From the NCBI GenBank assembly GCA_021300015.1, contig JAJTFB010000018.1, forward strand, positions 1 to 37,704: a stretch of DNA of 37,704 bases, given 5' to 3'. This document shows, in pieces, positions 8,192 through 17,190 of this stretch (positions within the stretch are counted from its first letter, which is position 1; each line of letters opens with the position of its first letter). The DNA is from Pirellula sp. (lineage in GTDB: Bacteria > Planctomycetota > Planctomycetia > Pirellulales > Pirellulaceae). The notes under the pieces were generated by a model, which had not been told where the DNA came from, ran no database searches, and saw only the letters and a list, made by a program, of their open reading frames with translations. Position numbers and translations under genes: made by a program.

Positions 8192-9331
8192 ATGCGGAAT
8201 CACAAACAGAACGGCTTCACGCTCGTGGAGCTCTTGGTGGTTATCGCCATCATTGGGGTTTTGGTCGGGTTGTTACTTCCGGCGGTGCAAGCTGCTCGGG
8301 AGGCGGCACGTCGGATGTCTTGTGGCAACAACATTCGTCAGCTCGGTTTGGGGATCTTGAATTACGAGTCGGCCTACAAGCGGCTTCCTTCGGGAGCCAG
8401 TGGTCCATGTTCTTACAACCCGTGGAGTGTTCATGATGAGGCCGTGAGCGTCGGTCGGATGCCGATCAACCGATACTCGGTGTTCGTCTCGATCCTTCCG
8501 ATGATCGAGCAGCAGCAGTTGTACACCCAGATTCAGAATCAGCGGCCTTTCTTTAGGTCGACTTGGGATATGCAAGGCAATTTCACGCCTTGGCGAACTC
8601 AGGTCGCGTCGTTTCGTTGTCCGTCGGACCCCGGTAAGATGAATCCCGATGCGAACTGGGACATCGATGGTGCGGCCCGTGTCAACTACGCAGCCTGCTA
8701 TGGGGACACCGTCGTCAATGTCAGCAATGCATGGCACCCTGCGGCGAACCGTGGTGCTTTCCAAGGTCGTTATGCGCGTCGGCTCGCGGAGATCACCGAC
8801 GGGGCGGCTTACACGATCCTGTTGGGCGAAATTGGAACCAGTCCATCATCGAACCTAGGAGCCGGGCAAGGCAAGCTTCGGATTCAAGGAACGCGTTGGC
8901 AGGCCGCCGGTGATGGGAACCTAACAACACCGATCGGCTGTCGAAATGCGAGGCTTGGCGACCGCTACAACCCTGCCGTTGTGGCCAACGGGGATCTTTG
9001 GCATTCGCAGGGGCTAAGGTGGCACGATGGGGATTACAACCACGGCTCGATCCAGACGATTTTGCCCCCGAACTCTGCCTCCTGCAATCGGGCATTGTGG
9101 GATTGGGGGATCTCCTCGGCCTCGAGCTATCACGGGCCTGGCGCGCACGTGGTCTTTGCCGACAACAACGTCCGCTTCATCCCCAATTCGGTCGATGCGG
9201 GCGATGCTGGCCGATTGGCTCCCGAAGGCAACGACGGTCCACGCTCCAATGATCCAAGTCCTTACGGGGCTTGGGGAGCGATGGGAACCAAGGATGCTGG
9301 CGATTTGTGGGATGCAGCTACCATCGAGTAG
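8192..9331 (+). CDS. DUF1559 prepilin-like protein
   Basis: This is a planctomycete-type DUF1559 protein, 379 residues. The N-terminus is a class III/IV-pilin-like leader: a short basic start, then GFTLVELLVVIAIIGVLVGL, then the conserved AREAARRMSCGNNIRQLGL helix. The body has the family's small conserved blocks (LPSG, FRCPSD, VNYAACYGD, EITDGAAYTILLGE). The end has the H-X9-D(G) motif in the variant H-X9-DN (YHGPGAHVVFADNNVRF). ATG 8192 is chosen because AGGAG lies at 8181-8185 with ideal spacing and the leader starts there; the frame is open 84 bp further upstream without conserved sequence. A strong terminator follows at 9369-9401, so it is probably monocistronic. These proteins are thought to be surface or secretion-pseudopilus components; the exact role is unknown. 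Confidence 0.93.
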   Translation: MRNHKQNGFTLVELLVVIAIIGVLVGLLLPAVQAAREAARRMSCGNNIRQLGLGILNYESAYKRLPSGASGPCSYNPWSVHDEAVSVGRMPINRYSVFVSILPMIEQQQLYTQIQNQRPFFRSTWDMQGNFTPWRTQVASFRCPSDPGKMNPDANWDIDGAARVNYAACYGDTVVNVSNAWHPAANRGAFQGRYARRLAEITDGAAYTILLGEIGTSPSSNLGAGQGKLRIQGTRWQAAGDGNLTTPIGCRNARLGDRYNPAVVANGDLWHSQGLRWHDGDYNHGSIQTILPPNSASCNRALWDWGISSASSYHGPGAHVVFADNNVRFIPNSVDAGDAGRLAPEGNDGPRSNDPSPYGAWGAMGTKDAGDLWDAATIE

Positions 9332-9368
9332 TTGCGAAACCTGTTAAAGTTGATGACAATCTTGCAAG

Positions 9369-9401
9369 GCGACCGGGATACCCTCCCAGTCGTCTTTTTT
9401 T
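9369..9401 (+). terminator. intrinsic terminator after the DUF1559 gene
   Basis: Arms GCGAC-C-GGGA (9369-9378) and TCCC-A-GTCGT (9384-9393) pair with one internal mismatch and one G-T pair around a five-base loop, followed by C and seven T (9395-9401). It is 38 bp after the stop codon, in the coding direction. Confidence 0.8.
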
Positions 9402-9482
9402 GTTGAGAAAACTCAGGTGTTTTTTTGGGGCTAGCCAAAGCATTCCTGAATTCGCGAAACGCTCAAGTAACGAAAGTAGCTC

Positions 9483-9818
9483 ATGGAGATTGATACAGCG
9501 ACGGCCAAGCGATGGATGGACAGATCTCAGGACGATCAGGGGCAGGAGGTCTTTTTTCTGGATTGTAGAGAGCCCAATGAGCACCAGGTCGCCCATGTGC
9601 CGGGGGTGACATTGGTGCCGATGAGTCAATGGCCGCCGAGCCAAGGGGTTATTGGTTCGATGCAATCCAAACGGGTGGTTGTCATGTGCCATCATGGAGG
9701 CCGATCTTTGCGGGTTACCCAATGGCTTCGTGCAAACGGTTATCCCGATGCGATGAGCATGTCTGGGGGGATCGATCGCTGGAGCGTGGAGATCGACCCG
9801 TCGGTTCCCCGCTATTGA
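9483..9818 (+). CDS. single-domain rhodanese-like protein
   Basis: A 111-residue protein that is one rhodanese domain with no signal peptide, so cytoplasmic. It has LDCREPNEHQVAHVPG (about 26-41), matching the conserved CH2A region, and the active-site loop CHHGGRS with Cys69 as the persulfide-bearing residue. The end, YPDAMSMSGGIDRWS, matches the usual GG-W end of the domain. Family members move sulfane sulfur; the acceptor is not indicated by the neighbours. It lies 81 bp after the DUF1559 terminator, so it is transcribed separately from that gene. Confidence 0.9.
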   Translation: MEIDTATAKRWMDRSQDDQGQEVFFLDCREPNEHQVAHVPGVTLVPMSQWPPSQGVIGSMQSKRVVVMCHHGGRSLRVTQWLRANGYPDAMSMSGGIDRWSVEIDPSVPRY

Positions 9819-9947
9819 AATTGGCTTTCGCCGCAGGTGAAGTTCTCGTGAAATCGCCCCCTGCGGGTGCTTGCTCTATCGGGCAAAGGGCTCACACTAA
9901 CGACTTCATTGTGCCCGGTTCTTTTCCCCAACCAAGACAAACCATCG

Positions 9948-11711
9948 ATGCGTAAGAATAGAAGTTCCAATCGTTTGCTCGGCCGACGTGCGAGAGCCTT
10001 GGGGTTAGGGACCGGACTGATGTTCCTTGGGGATCTAGGATTGGAAAACCCTCGGGTTTTTGGTCAAGAAAAACCGGCACCGCCGGCAAAGAGTGCCGAG
10101 AAAGCCGAGAAAGCCGAGGTTGTACGTCCGGCGCCTGAGGACGTGGAGATACCCGAGGGGCTCGACACCTTGGCGGCCAAGCAGCACATCGCCGTGCAAT
10201 CGCGCATCTGTCCGTGGGGGTTTTGGGGGTATCGTCCTGAGAGTTTCAGCAGTTGGACGAATCACTCGAATCGGTTGATCCCGGTCTATGTTTTCGGGGA
10301 GAGCCTTGAGCCTTATGTGGGAGCAAGGAGTCTTTATCGAGACGAGGCCAGGGTACGGGATTTGTATGGAAGGGTCCCTGAGAACACGGTGCAGCCTGAA
10401 GCGGAGTATGCCGACCAAACCGACGTGTACCGTTTGCAGCGTCAGGCGATCGAGAGCGGCAAGAAGAAGTACGTGTTTTTGGTGGTCTTTGATGGAATGG
10501 ATTGGCAGACGAGTTGGGCCGCATCGATCTACAAGAACCGCAGGGTGGCTTATACGCAGGGGCCTGGCACCGGGTTGGTTTTTCAGGATTACGATCGGTG
10601 CCCGAAGGACTTTGGGTACTTTGTCAGTTCCTCCTTGGGCGATGAAGTCGATACCGATGTCGATGCGCAGATGGATAAGAAGACCTCGACGAAATTCGGC
10701 GGGTACGATCCGAGGTTCGGAGGCCGAACTCCTTGGGATACCCCGAGCGACATTCAGTATTTGATCGGCAGAAATCAGCAATCCCCGCATGTGGTGACCG
10801 ATTCGTCGTCCTCCGCAAGTTCTATGACTGCTGGGGTCAAGATCCTCAACGGAGCGATCAATATTCGGCCGGATCGGACCCAAGTCGAGACCTTAGCGCA
10901 CTGGGCGCAGAGGGAGAAGGGGTTTGCCGTCGGGACCGTGACGAGCGTACCGATATGCCATGCGACTCCCGCAGCGGCTTATGCGGTCAACGTCAGTCGC
11001 GATGACTATCAGGACATCACCCGTGACATGCTCGGACTCGTCTCGGCCAGTCACAAGAGCAAGCCTTATCCGGGCTTGGATGTGGTGCTCGGAGCTGGCT
11101 ATGGAGAGGCGACCAAATCCAATGCTGGGCAGGGTGAGAACTTCATCTCGGGCAACCGGTATTTGGCCGATGTGGATCGCGATGCGGTCGATGTGTCCAA
11201 GGGTGGGTCTGAGGCACGGTATGTCGTCGCCGAAAGGACGGCGGGAGTATCGGGTACGGATGTGCTCACAGGGGCGGTGCGTCGGGCCGTCGAGGGCAAG
11301 CATCGCTTGTTGGGCTTCTTTGGGGCCAAGAATGGGCATTTGCCATTTCAGACCGCCAATGGAGATTATCGACCCGTCGAGACGCTCAAGGGGATCGAGC
11401 AATACACGGCCGAGGACCTCTTAGAGAACCCGAAGCTCAGCGAGTTGACCGAGGCGGCCATCGAGGTCTTGGCCAGTCGCAGCGATAAGTTTTGGTTGAT
11501 GGTTGAATCTGGGGATGTCGACTGGGCAAATCATGCCAATGACATCGACAGTTCGATCGGCGCGGTCTTTAGTGGAGAGCGGGCTGTCGAGTCGATATTT
11601 CGCTGGATCGAGACCAAGGGTGTTTGGGACGAATCGTTGGTGATCGTCACGGCCGACCATGGCCACTACTTTCATTTGGTGCAACCCGAGGCATTGATCC
11701 CGACGGATTGA
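9948..11711 (+). CDS. alkaline phosphatase, PhoA family, exported
   Basis: An exported phosphomonoesterase of 587 residues from ATG 9948; an upstream in-frame ATG at 9867 adds only unconserved sequence. The N-terminus RRARALGLGTGLMFLGDLG has a twin Arg and a hydrophobic core and may be a Tat-type signal. An AEKAEKAE linker follows. First metal site: VVFDGMD (Asp182). Nucleophile: Ser286 in VVTDSSSSASSMTAG, with Ser-rich residues in place of the usual Ala/Thr ones. C-terminal metal ligands are in MVESGDVDWANHAND and VIVTADHGHYF. The protein ends about 14 residues after the last ligand motif. It would release phosphate from organic esters outside the cytoplasm. No Pho-box-like direct repeat was recognised upstream. 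Its 3' end faces the convergent gene across a repeat region. Confidence 0.92.
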   Translation: MRKNRSSNRLLGRRARALGLGTGLMFLGDLGLENPRVFGQEKPAPPAKSAEKAEKAEVVRPAPEDVEIPEGLDTLAAKQHIAVQSRICPWGFWGYRPESFSSWTNHSNRLIPVYVFGESLEPYVGARSLYRDEARVRDLYGRVPENTVQPEAEYADQTDVYRLQRQAIESGKKKYVFLVVFDGMDWQTSWAASIYKNRRVAYTQGPGTGLVFQDYDRCPKDFGYFVSSSLGDEVDTDVDAQMDKKTSTKFGGYDPRFGGRTPWDTPSDIQYLIGRNQQSPHVVTDSSSSASSMTAGVKILNGAINIRPDRTQVETLAHWAQREKGFAVGTVTSVPICHATPAAAYAVNVSRDDYQDITRDMLGLVSASHKSKPYPGLDVVLGAGYGEATKSNAGQGENFISGNRYLADVDRDAVDVSKGGSEARYVVAERTAGVSGTDVLTGAVRRAVEGKHRLLGFFGAKNGHLPFQTANGDYRPVETLKGIEQYTAEDLLENPKLSELTEAAIEVLASRSDKFWLMVESGDVDWANHANDIDSSIGAVFSGERAVESIFRWIETKGVWDESLVIVTADHGHYFHLVQPEALIPTD

Positions 11712-11746
11712 GGAATCTATCTAGCTCCACATTGTTCGTGTTTCTT

Positions 11747-11907
11747 CTCGTACTCGTACTCGAAGCGACCTAGCATAGCTATCCGGCCTATTGGACCGCA
11801 AATTCCCGCGAATCGCCGCGATCAACGATCGGCATCGCCGCAGTTCAAACAGCCTTCGAGTACGAGTACCGTTTCACTGAGTACCGCTTCGCTGAGTACG
11901 AGTACGA
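11747..11907. repeat. GAGTAC/GTACTC repeat with inverted arms between convergent genes
   Basis: The left arm CTCGTACTCGTACTCGAAG (11747-11765) is the inverted match of CTTCGAGTACGAGTAC (11854-11869) and, less completely, of TGAGTACGAGTACGA (11893-11907). The right side is also a 15-bp direct repeat: GAGTACCGTTTCACT, GAGTACCGCTTCGCT, GAGTACGAGTACGAC. The element fills most of the 227 bp between the 3' ends of the alkaline phosphatase gene and the convergent gene ending at 11939. It may act as a two-way terminator or be a low-complexity repeat family member; there is no T-run next to the arms. Confidence 0.7.
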
Positions 11908-11938
11908 CGAAATCCGAGGCGAGGCACGAACTATGTGT

Positions 11939-12670
11939 CTATCGAGCCGTTGAATTCGGCATGAGAAGCCAGATTGGGGTCATCAGATCTGAGGGTAGTT
12001 TCTGCAGTCCCGAGAATCCATCGAGTGCAAATGCGTAACCTGCGATGAAGACCAAGAGGTTCATCGGGATGAGGAATAGCCAAAGAAACCGTTTGGGGTA
12101 TTGGCTATTGGACGTCGACGCGACGGAGTGTCGGATCTGAAAGTAGACGCTCAGGAGGTGGTAAGCGACCCCGACCCCGAGGATGAAACTGCGAAGGAAG
12201 GCTGGTAGTAGCAGAGCGCTCAGGAGCCAAAGGACGATCGAGGCTGTTGGAAGGAAGTAGGAGCTTGTGGCGATGAGCCAATTGTCATCGGCGAGCCATG
12301 GGGTAGGCGGGGGCAAAGGTTTGGCGGGTTGGGAGTCGTTGGCCGATTTTTGGATGCCTAAGCGTGTTCGGACCCAGCCGAGGATCACCGAGGTGGGCTG
12401 AAGGAGCAGGAACGAAAGGATCGCTTGGGTGAATCGGCGTTCGTAGGCGATCGCTTTATTGAGGATTTTTGAGGATACCCAACTCGATCGCGAGAGGGCA
12501 AATGTACCGGCGACCCCTAACCAGAACATTGTCGCGTAGAGAGGGAAGGAGGTCGATCGCGCGAGCCAAAGTGCAAGGGCAGTGAGGATCAACGGGCTCA
12601 GGGCAGCCATGCCGTAGGCAATTGGCCACTGGAGTGCCCGGACGGTGCGATCGATGTGCTTGGCAATCAC
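11939..12670 (-). CDS. integral membrane protein of unknown function
   Basis: A 243-residue polytopic protein not assigned to a family. Hydrophobic segments lie at about 17-37, 43-60, 80-99, 137-160, 162-182 and 193-213, giving about six TM helices. A Pro-rich hydrophilic loop (PAKPLPPPTPW, about 115-127) separates the first three from the last three. No HExxH, Cys pair or other catalytic motif is visible. It starts at ATG 12670, divergent from the lpd gene with 138 bp between starts, and its end faces the alkaline phosphatase gene across the GAGTAC region. It is transcribed alone. It might be a transporter-like or membrane-stress protein, but nothing in the sequence decides this. Confidence 0.75.
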   Translation of the reverse strand: MIAKHIDRTVRALQWPIAYGMAALSPLILTALALWLARSTSFPLYATMFWLGVAGTFALSRSSWVSSKILNKAIAYERRFTQAILSFLLLQPTSVILGWVRTRLGIQKSANDSQPAKPLPPPTPWLADDNWLIATSSYFLPTASIVLWLLSALLLPAFLRSFILGVGVAYHLLSVYFQIRHSVASTSNSQYPKRFLWLFLIPMNLLVFIAGYAFALDGFSGLQKLPSDLMTPIWLLMPNSTAR

Positions 12671-12808
12671 TTGAAACGTTGGCCTTTGAAACTTTGGGCT
12701 ACCGGCAGAAACTCGTGCGGCCTATCCGAACGGACCTTGGATTTTACCCTTGCGCGGTTAAGCTTTACCACATCCATTTTGTAGGGATTTTCCGTTGCGA
12801 GTGAACCG

Positions 12809-14203
12809 ATGGCAATTGCAGAATACGATTTAGTGGTTTTGGGCGGTGGTCCTGGTGGTTATGTTGCGGCGATTCGAGCCGCGCAGCTTGGGCTCAACGT
12901 AGCTTGTATCGACGAGAACGACAAGTTCGGCGGGACGTGTTTGCGGGTCGGCTGCATTCCGAGCAAGGCGTTGCTCGAATCGAGTCATTTGTACCACGAC
13001 ACGAAATCCTCCCTTTCGAGTCACGGAATTCAAGTCAGCCAAGTGCAACTGGATTTGGGGGCGATGATGAAGCGTAAGGACCAGATTGTCCAGACGCTTA
13101 CCGGTGGGATCGACTTGCTGTTTAAAAAGAACAAGGTCGTAGGGTATCGTGGTCGCGGGATGATCATGGGCCCGAATTTGGTCCAAGCGACCGTCGAGGG
13201 CAAGCCCATGGAGCTCAAAGCCAAACGGATCCTTGTGGCTACCGGATCCAAGCCGGCTTCGATGCGGGGTGTCGAGGAGGATGGGGTGAGGATTGGGAAC
13301 TCGACGATGGCCTTGGCGTTCGACCAGGTACCCGAGAAGTTGACCGTCATCGGGGGTGGCTACATCGGATTGGAGTTAGGAAGTGTTTGGAGTCGTTTGG
13401 GATCCAAAGTCACAGTGCTTGAGGCACTCGATCGAATTTTGCCTGGGATGGATCAGGAGCTAAGCCAGCTTGCCCAGAGAGTCTTTGCGCGACAGGGGAT
13501 GGAGTTTCGATTGCAGTCTTGGGTCGAATCGGCGAAGGTCGAATCGGGCAAGTGCGTCGTGCGGTGCAAGGGGGCCGAGCCCATCGTGAGCGATCGGGTT
13601 TTATTGGCAGCCGGTCGAGTGCCGTTGAGTCAAAACATCGGTTTGGAGAATGTCGGCATCGAGACCGACAAACGGGGATTCATCCCGGTCGACGGGAGCT
13701 ACCAGACCAAAGTGCCTGGGGTTTTTGCCGTTGGCGACGTGATCGGTGGGGCGATGTTGGCTCACAAAGCCATGGAGGAGGGGGTCGTGTGCGTCGAGCT
13801 CATGCAAGGGATCCACGCTCACTTCAATTACGATTGCATTCCTGCGATTGTTTACACCCATCCGGAGATCGCGACGGTGGGTAAGACTGAGGAGCAACTC
13901 AAAGAGGCCTCAGTGGCTTATAAGAAAGGGGTCGGTAACTATGGCGCCAATGGCCGCGCAAGGACTTTGGGGGAAACCGAGGGTCGCGTCAAGATTTTGG
14001 CCGACGCCAAGACCGATCGGGTCTTGGGGGTCCACATCATCGGAAACCGTGCTGGCGATTTGATCGCTGAGGCTTCGATCGCGATGGAGTTTGGGGCAAG
14101 CAGTGAGGATATCGCACGCAGTTGCCATGCGCACCCGACGCTTGCCGAGACAATGCACGAGGCGGCCTTGGCCGTCGACTCACGAGCGATCCATTCGGCT
14201 TAG
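12809..14203 (+). CDS. lpdA: dihydrolipoyl dehydrogenase (E3)
   Basis: This FAD flavoprotein (464 residues) reoxidises dihydrolipoamide in 2-oxo acid dehydrogenase complexes or the glycine cleavage system, reducing NAD. The N-terminal FAD fold is LVVLGGGPGGYVAA (8-21). The redox disulfide is GGTCLRVGCIPS with Cys44 and Cys49. The NAD fold is VIGGGYIGLELGS (about 184-196), the second FAD-binding part is GVFAVGDVIGG, and the C-terminal interface has HPTLAE with His442 and Glu447. All key residues are present. No E1, E2 or lipoate gene is nearby, so the partner complex is encoded elsewhere. leuS follows after 113 bp and may be co-transcribed. Confidence 0.96.
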   Translation: MAIAEYDLVVLGGGPGGYVAAIRAAQLGLNVACIDENDKFGGTCLRVGCIPSKALLESSHLYHDTKSSLSSHGIQVSQVQLDLGAMMKRKDQIVQTLTGGIDLLFKKNKVVGYRGRGMIMGPNLVQATVEGKPMELKAKRILVATGSKPASMRGVEEDGVRIGNSTMALAFDQVPEKLTVIGGGYIGLELGSVWSRLGSKVTVLEALDRILPGMDQELSQLAQRVFARQGMEFRLQSWVESAKVESGKCVVRCKGAEPIVSDRVLLAAGRVPLSQNIGLENVGIETDKRGFIPVDGSYQTKVPGVFAVGDVIGGAMLAHKAMEEGVVCVELMQGIHAHFNYDCIPAIVYTHPEIATVGKTEEQLKEASVAYKKGVGNYGANGRARTLGETEGRVKILADAKTDRVLGVHIIGNRAGDLIAEASIAMEFGASSEDIARSCHAHPTLAETMHEAALAVDSRAIHSA

Positions 14204-14316
14204 TCGCATTCAGAGCGGCTTTAGGCCGACCGATCCCCGGGACATGCCGGCTGTGAGCGTCATGGGCCCTGGGGGTAGTATTTTTGCCACGAAACAATCC
14301 AACTCAAGTAAGACAG

Positions 14317-17037
14317 ATGCCCCGATACAATCCTGCGGAAATCGAGCCCAAGTGGCAAGCTTATTGGGAACACAACAAGACCTTTCGATGTCCGGAATTT
14401 CCGGATCCTGCGGGCAAGGGCAAGCTATACGTGCTGGACATGTTCCCCTATCCGAGTGGGGCTGGGTTGCATGTGGGGCATCCAGAGGGGTATACCGCGA
14501 CGGACATCTATTGCCGCTATTGGCGGATGCAGGGCAAGACCGTCTTGCATCCGATGGGCTACGATGCCTTTGGGTTGCCAGCCGAGGAATATGCGATACG
14601 GACAAACACACCTCCGAGGCAGAGCACGGAGGCGAACATCGCCAATTTCACCCGGCAGTTGAAGATGCTGGGTTTCTCGTACGATTGGGATCGTTGCTTA
14701 TCGACGACCGACGTCGAGTATTTTCGATGGACGCAGTGGATTTTTCTGGTCCTTTTTGATACCTGGTATGACGTCCAAGAGCAAAGAGGACGCCCGATCA
14801 GCGAGTTGCCGATCCCTGAGGCGATTGCCTCGCAAGGGTCCGAGGCAGTAGCCAGTTACCGCGACGGTTTTCGGCTGGCCTATCAGGATGAGGCTTTGGT
14901 CAATTGGTGTCCTGGGTTGGGAACGGTCCTTGCCAATGAAGAGGTCATCGATGGTCGCTCCGAGCGCGGAGATCATCCGGTTCAGAGGATTCCGCTCAAG
15001 CAGTGGATGCTCCGAATCACCTCGTATGCGGATCGGTTGCTGGCCGACTTGGACTCTCTGGACTGGTCCGCAGGGATCAAGAAGTTGCAAGCCGATTGGA
15101 TAGGAAAGAGCACAGGTGCCGAGGTCGATTTCCCGGTGGTTGCTTCCCTGGGGACCGAGGGTATAAACGCCAAGGCGATTCGTGTTTACACGACCCGACC
15201 CGATACGCTCTATGGAGCGACTTATTTGGTGCTCGCACCAGAGCATCCCATCGTATCGAAGATCACCTCAGCCGAGCGATCGGCCGAGGTACAAGAGTAT
15301 TGCCAAGCCGCGTCGTTCAAGAGCGACCGGGATCGAACCGAGGGAGATAAGCAGAAAACCGGGGTTTTTACGGGAGCTTATGCGATCAACCCACTGACCC
15401 AAGAGCCCGTTGCGGTTTGGGTGGCCGATTATGTGTTGGGCAATTACGGCACTGGGGCGATCATGGCTGTCCCTGCGCACGATGTCCGAGACCATGAGTT
15501 TGCGGTGAAGTATCAGTTGCCGATCGTCCAGGTCGTCGAGCCGCTCGATGCGACGGCCGAGGAGCTCGCCGAGATTCGAAGTGGCCGCGTCTGTTTTGCA
15601 GGCGAAGGAATCGCCGTGGGGAGTCGCCAGCTCGATGGGCTCAGGACCAAGCAGGCCAAGGCCTTAGCTATCGAGGAATTGTCGAGGCTTGGACTAGGGC
15701 GCGAAGCGATCAACTACAAGCTTCGCGATTGGCTCTTTAGTCGACAGAGGTTTTGGGGTGAGCCGTTTCCGATCCTCCATGAGCTCGGACCCGACGGGCA
15801 GCCCAACGGACAGATCCGAGCCGTGCCGATGGAGGACCTACCTGTCGATCTACCTTATTTGGAGGATTACAAGCCCCATGGTCGGCCAGAACCACCGTTG
15901 GGTAAGGCCGATGCGTCATGGCTCTATGTTGAGCTCGATGGCAAGCGATATCGACGCGAGACCAACACGATGCCCCAATGGGCAGGGTCGTGTTGGTATT
16001 ACTTGAGATTCATCAGTCCGAGATGTTCAGATGCTTTTGTCGATCGGCAGCAGGAGGCCGCCTGGATGCCGGTAGATCTGTACATCGGTGGAGCCGAACA
16101 TGCGGTCCTTCACTTGTTGTATGCGAGGTTTTGGCATAAGGTCTTGTACGATCGAGGATATGTGTCGCAACCCGAACCATTTCAGAAACTTGTCAATCAA
16201 GGGATGATTCTTTCGTACGCTTTTAAAGACCAACGCGGTGCATTGGTCTCGGTCGATTTGGTCCAGGAGGATGCCGAGGGAGTGGCCAAGCATGTTCAGA
16301 CCGGAGAGACCCTTCAGCGGATTGTAGCCAAGATGTCCAAGGCGTTGAAGAATGTGGTCGATCCGGAGGGAGTCGTCAAAGAGTATGGAGCCGATGCGCT
16401 GCGGCTCTATGAAATGTTCATGGGTCCTTTGGAGGCGACGAAGCCTTGGAGCATGCAAGGAGTCAATGGAGTAAGGAACTTCTTGGATCGAGTTTGGCGT
16501 TTGATCGTCGATTCGAAGTCCGAGGAGAGTCAACTCTCTGAGTCGGTCCAAGACATCGCAACGAGCAGCCAGCAGGACTTGGTCGTCCACAGCACGATTG
16601 CTGCGGTCACGCAGGATGTGGAGAATCTATCGTTCAATACTGCGATTGCACGGATGATGGAGTTCGTCAATCACTTCACGAAAGAGTCGGTTCGCCCCAA
16701 GTCGGCCATGGAGACCCTGACGTTGCTGTTGGCTCCGTTTGCGCCTCACGTGTCCGAGGAGCTCTGGCGGATCCTTGGGCACTCTGAGTCATTGGCTTAT
16801 GCCCAGTGGCCCCAGGCGGATCTTGAGAAGATGAAGGTCGCATCGCTGGAGGTCCCCGTCCAGGTCAACGGCAAGGTGCGTACCAAGGTGGTGATGCCTG
16901 TGGGGATCGACTCCGAGGAGGCCGAGCGATTGGCGAAATCCCATCCTCGGATATCGGAGCTTTTGGAAGGTCACACCTTGGTCAAAGCGGTTGTGGTTCC
17001 AGGGAAAATGGTCAACTTTGTCATCAAGCCCACTTAG
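14317..17037 (+). CDS. leuS: leucyl-tRNA synthetase
   Basis: A class Ia synthetase that charges tRNA-Leu, 906 residues from ATG 14317, where the conserved start MPRYNPAEIEPKWQAYW begins; ATG 14284 is in frame but precedes the conserved part. The HIGH motif is HVGH (52-55) after PYPSGAGL. The CP1 editing domain lies around 230-430 (TTRPDTLYGATYLVLAPEH; TGAIMAVPAHDVRDHEF). The catalytic loop is KMSKA near residue 672, with Ala instead of the last Ser, followed by LKNVVDPEG. The anticodon-binding domain (LLAPFAPHVSEELW) and the C-terminal domain (VQVNGKVR...) are complete. Transcribed with or just after lpdA. Confidence 0.97.
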   Translation: MPRYNPAEIEPKWQAYWEHNKTFRCPEFPDPAGKGKLYVLDMFPYPSGAGLHVGHPEGYTATDIYCRYWRMQGKTVLHPMGYDAFGLPAEEYAIRTNTPPRQSTEANIANFTRQLKMLGFSYDWDRCLSTTDVEYFRWTQWIFLVLFDTWYDVQEQRGRPISELPIPEAIASQGSEAVASYRDGFRLAYQDEALVNWCPGLGTVLANEEVIDGRSERGDHPVQRIPLKQWMLRITSYADRLLADLDSLDWSAGIKKLQADWIGKSTGAEVDFPVVASLGTEGINAKAIRVYTTRPDTLYGATYLVLAPEHPIVSKITSAERSAEVQEYCQAASFKSDRDRTEGDKQKTGVFTGAYAINPLTQEPVAVWVADYVLGNYGTGAIMAVPAHDVRDHEFAVKYQLPIVQVVEPLDATAEELAEIRSGRVCFAGEGIAVGSRQLDGLRTKQAKALAIEELSRLGLGREAINYKLRDWLFSRQRFWGEPFPILHELGPDGQPNGQIRAVPMEDLPVDLPYLEDYKPHGRPEPPLGKADASWLYVELDGKRYRRETNTMPQWAGSCWYYLRFISPRCSDAFVDRQQEAAWMPVDLYIGGAEHAVLHLLYARFWHKVLYDRGYVSQPEPFQKLVNQGMILSYAFKDQRGALVSVDLVQEDAEGVAKHVQTGETLQRIVAKMSKALKNVVDPEGVVKEYGADALRLYEMFMGPLEATKPWSMQGVNGVRNFLDRVWRLIVDSKSEESQLSESVQDIATSSQQDLVVHSTIAAVTQDVENLSFNTAIARMMEFVNHFTKESVRPKSAMETLTLLLAPFAPHVSEELWRILGHSESLAYAQWPQADLEKMKVASLEVPVQVNGKVRTKVVMPVGIDSEEAERLAKSHPRISELLEGHTLVKAVVVPGKMVNFVIKPT

Positions 17038-17128
17038 ATTGCTATAAGTTTATCTTTTGGGGATTTGCAGCAAATTCCTTTCTGGCTCTTGTAAAAAAAG
17101 AGCAATGCGAGACAATTCGACGCTAACC

Positions 17129-17142
17129 GCGACATAGTGTCG
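17129..17142. promoter_or_regulatory. palindrome GCGACATAGTGTCG upstream of the 17191 gene
   Basis: CGACA-TAG-TGTCG is a perfect 5-bp dyad 48 bp before the start codon of the membrane protein gene. A close copy (GCGACGAAGTGTCGC) lies upstream of ilvB at 22453-22467. Two intergenic copies suggest a regulator site, but no regulator can be named. Confidence 0.35.
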
Positions 17143-17190
17143 TAGTTGGTTCGGGTTGATTTTTTGCGTTTCGAAATAGGGGGGCTTAGG

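Noticed and set aside
9878..9918. CGGGCA/TGCCCG inverted repeat before the alkaline phosphatase gene as an operator
   Set aside because: Only six bases per arm with a long loop; expected by chance in such sequence.
10035..10883. 282-codon minus-strand frame
   Set aside because: Antisense to the alkaline phosphatase gene with its conserved metal and Ser motifs; low-complexity Arg/Ile composition.
17088..17106. GCTCTT/AAGAGC hairpin after leuS as a terminator
   Set aside because: Six-base stem with an A-rich loop but no T-run after it on either strand; too weak to call.
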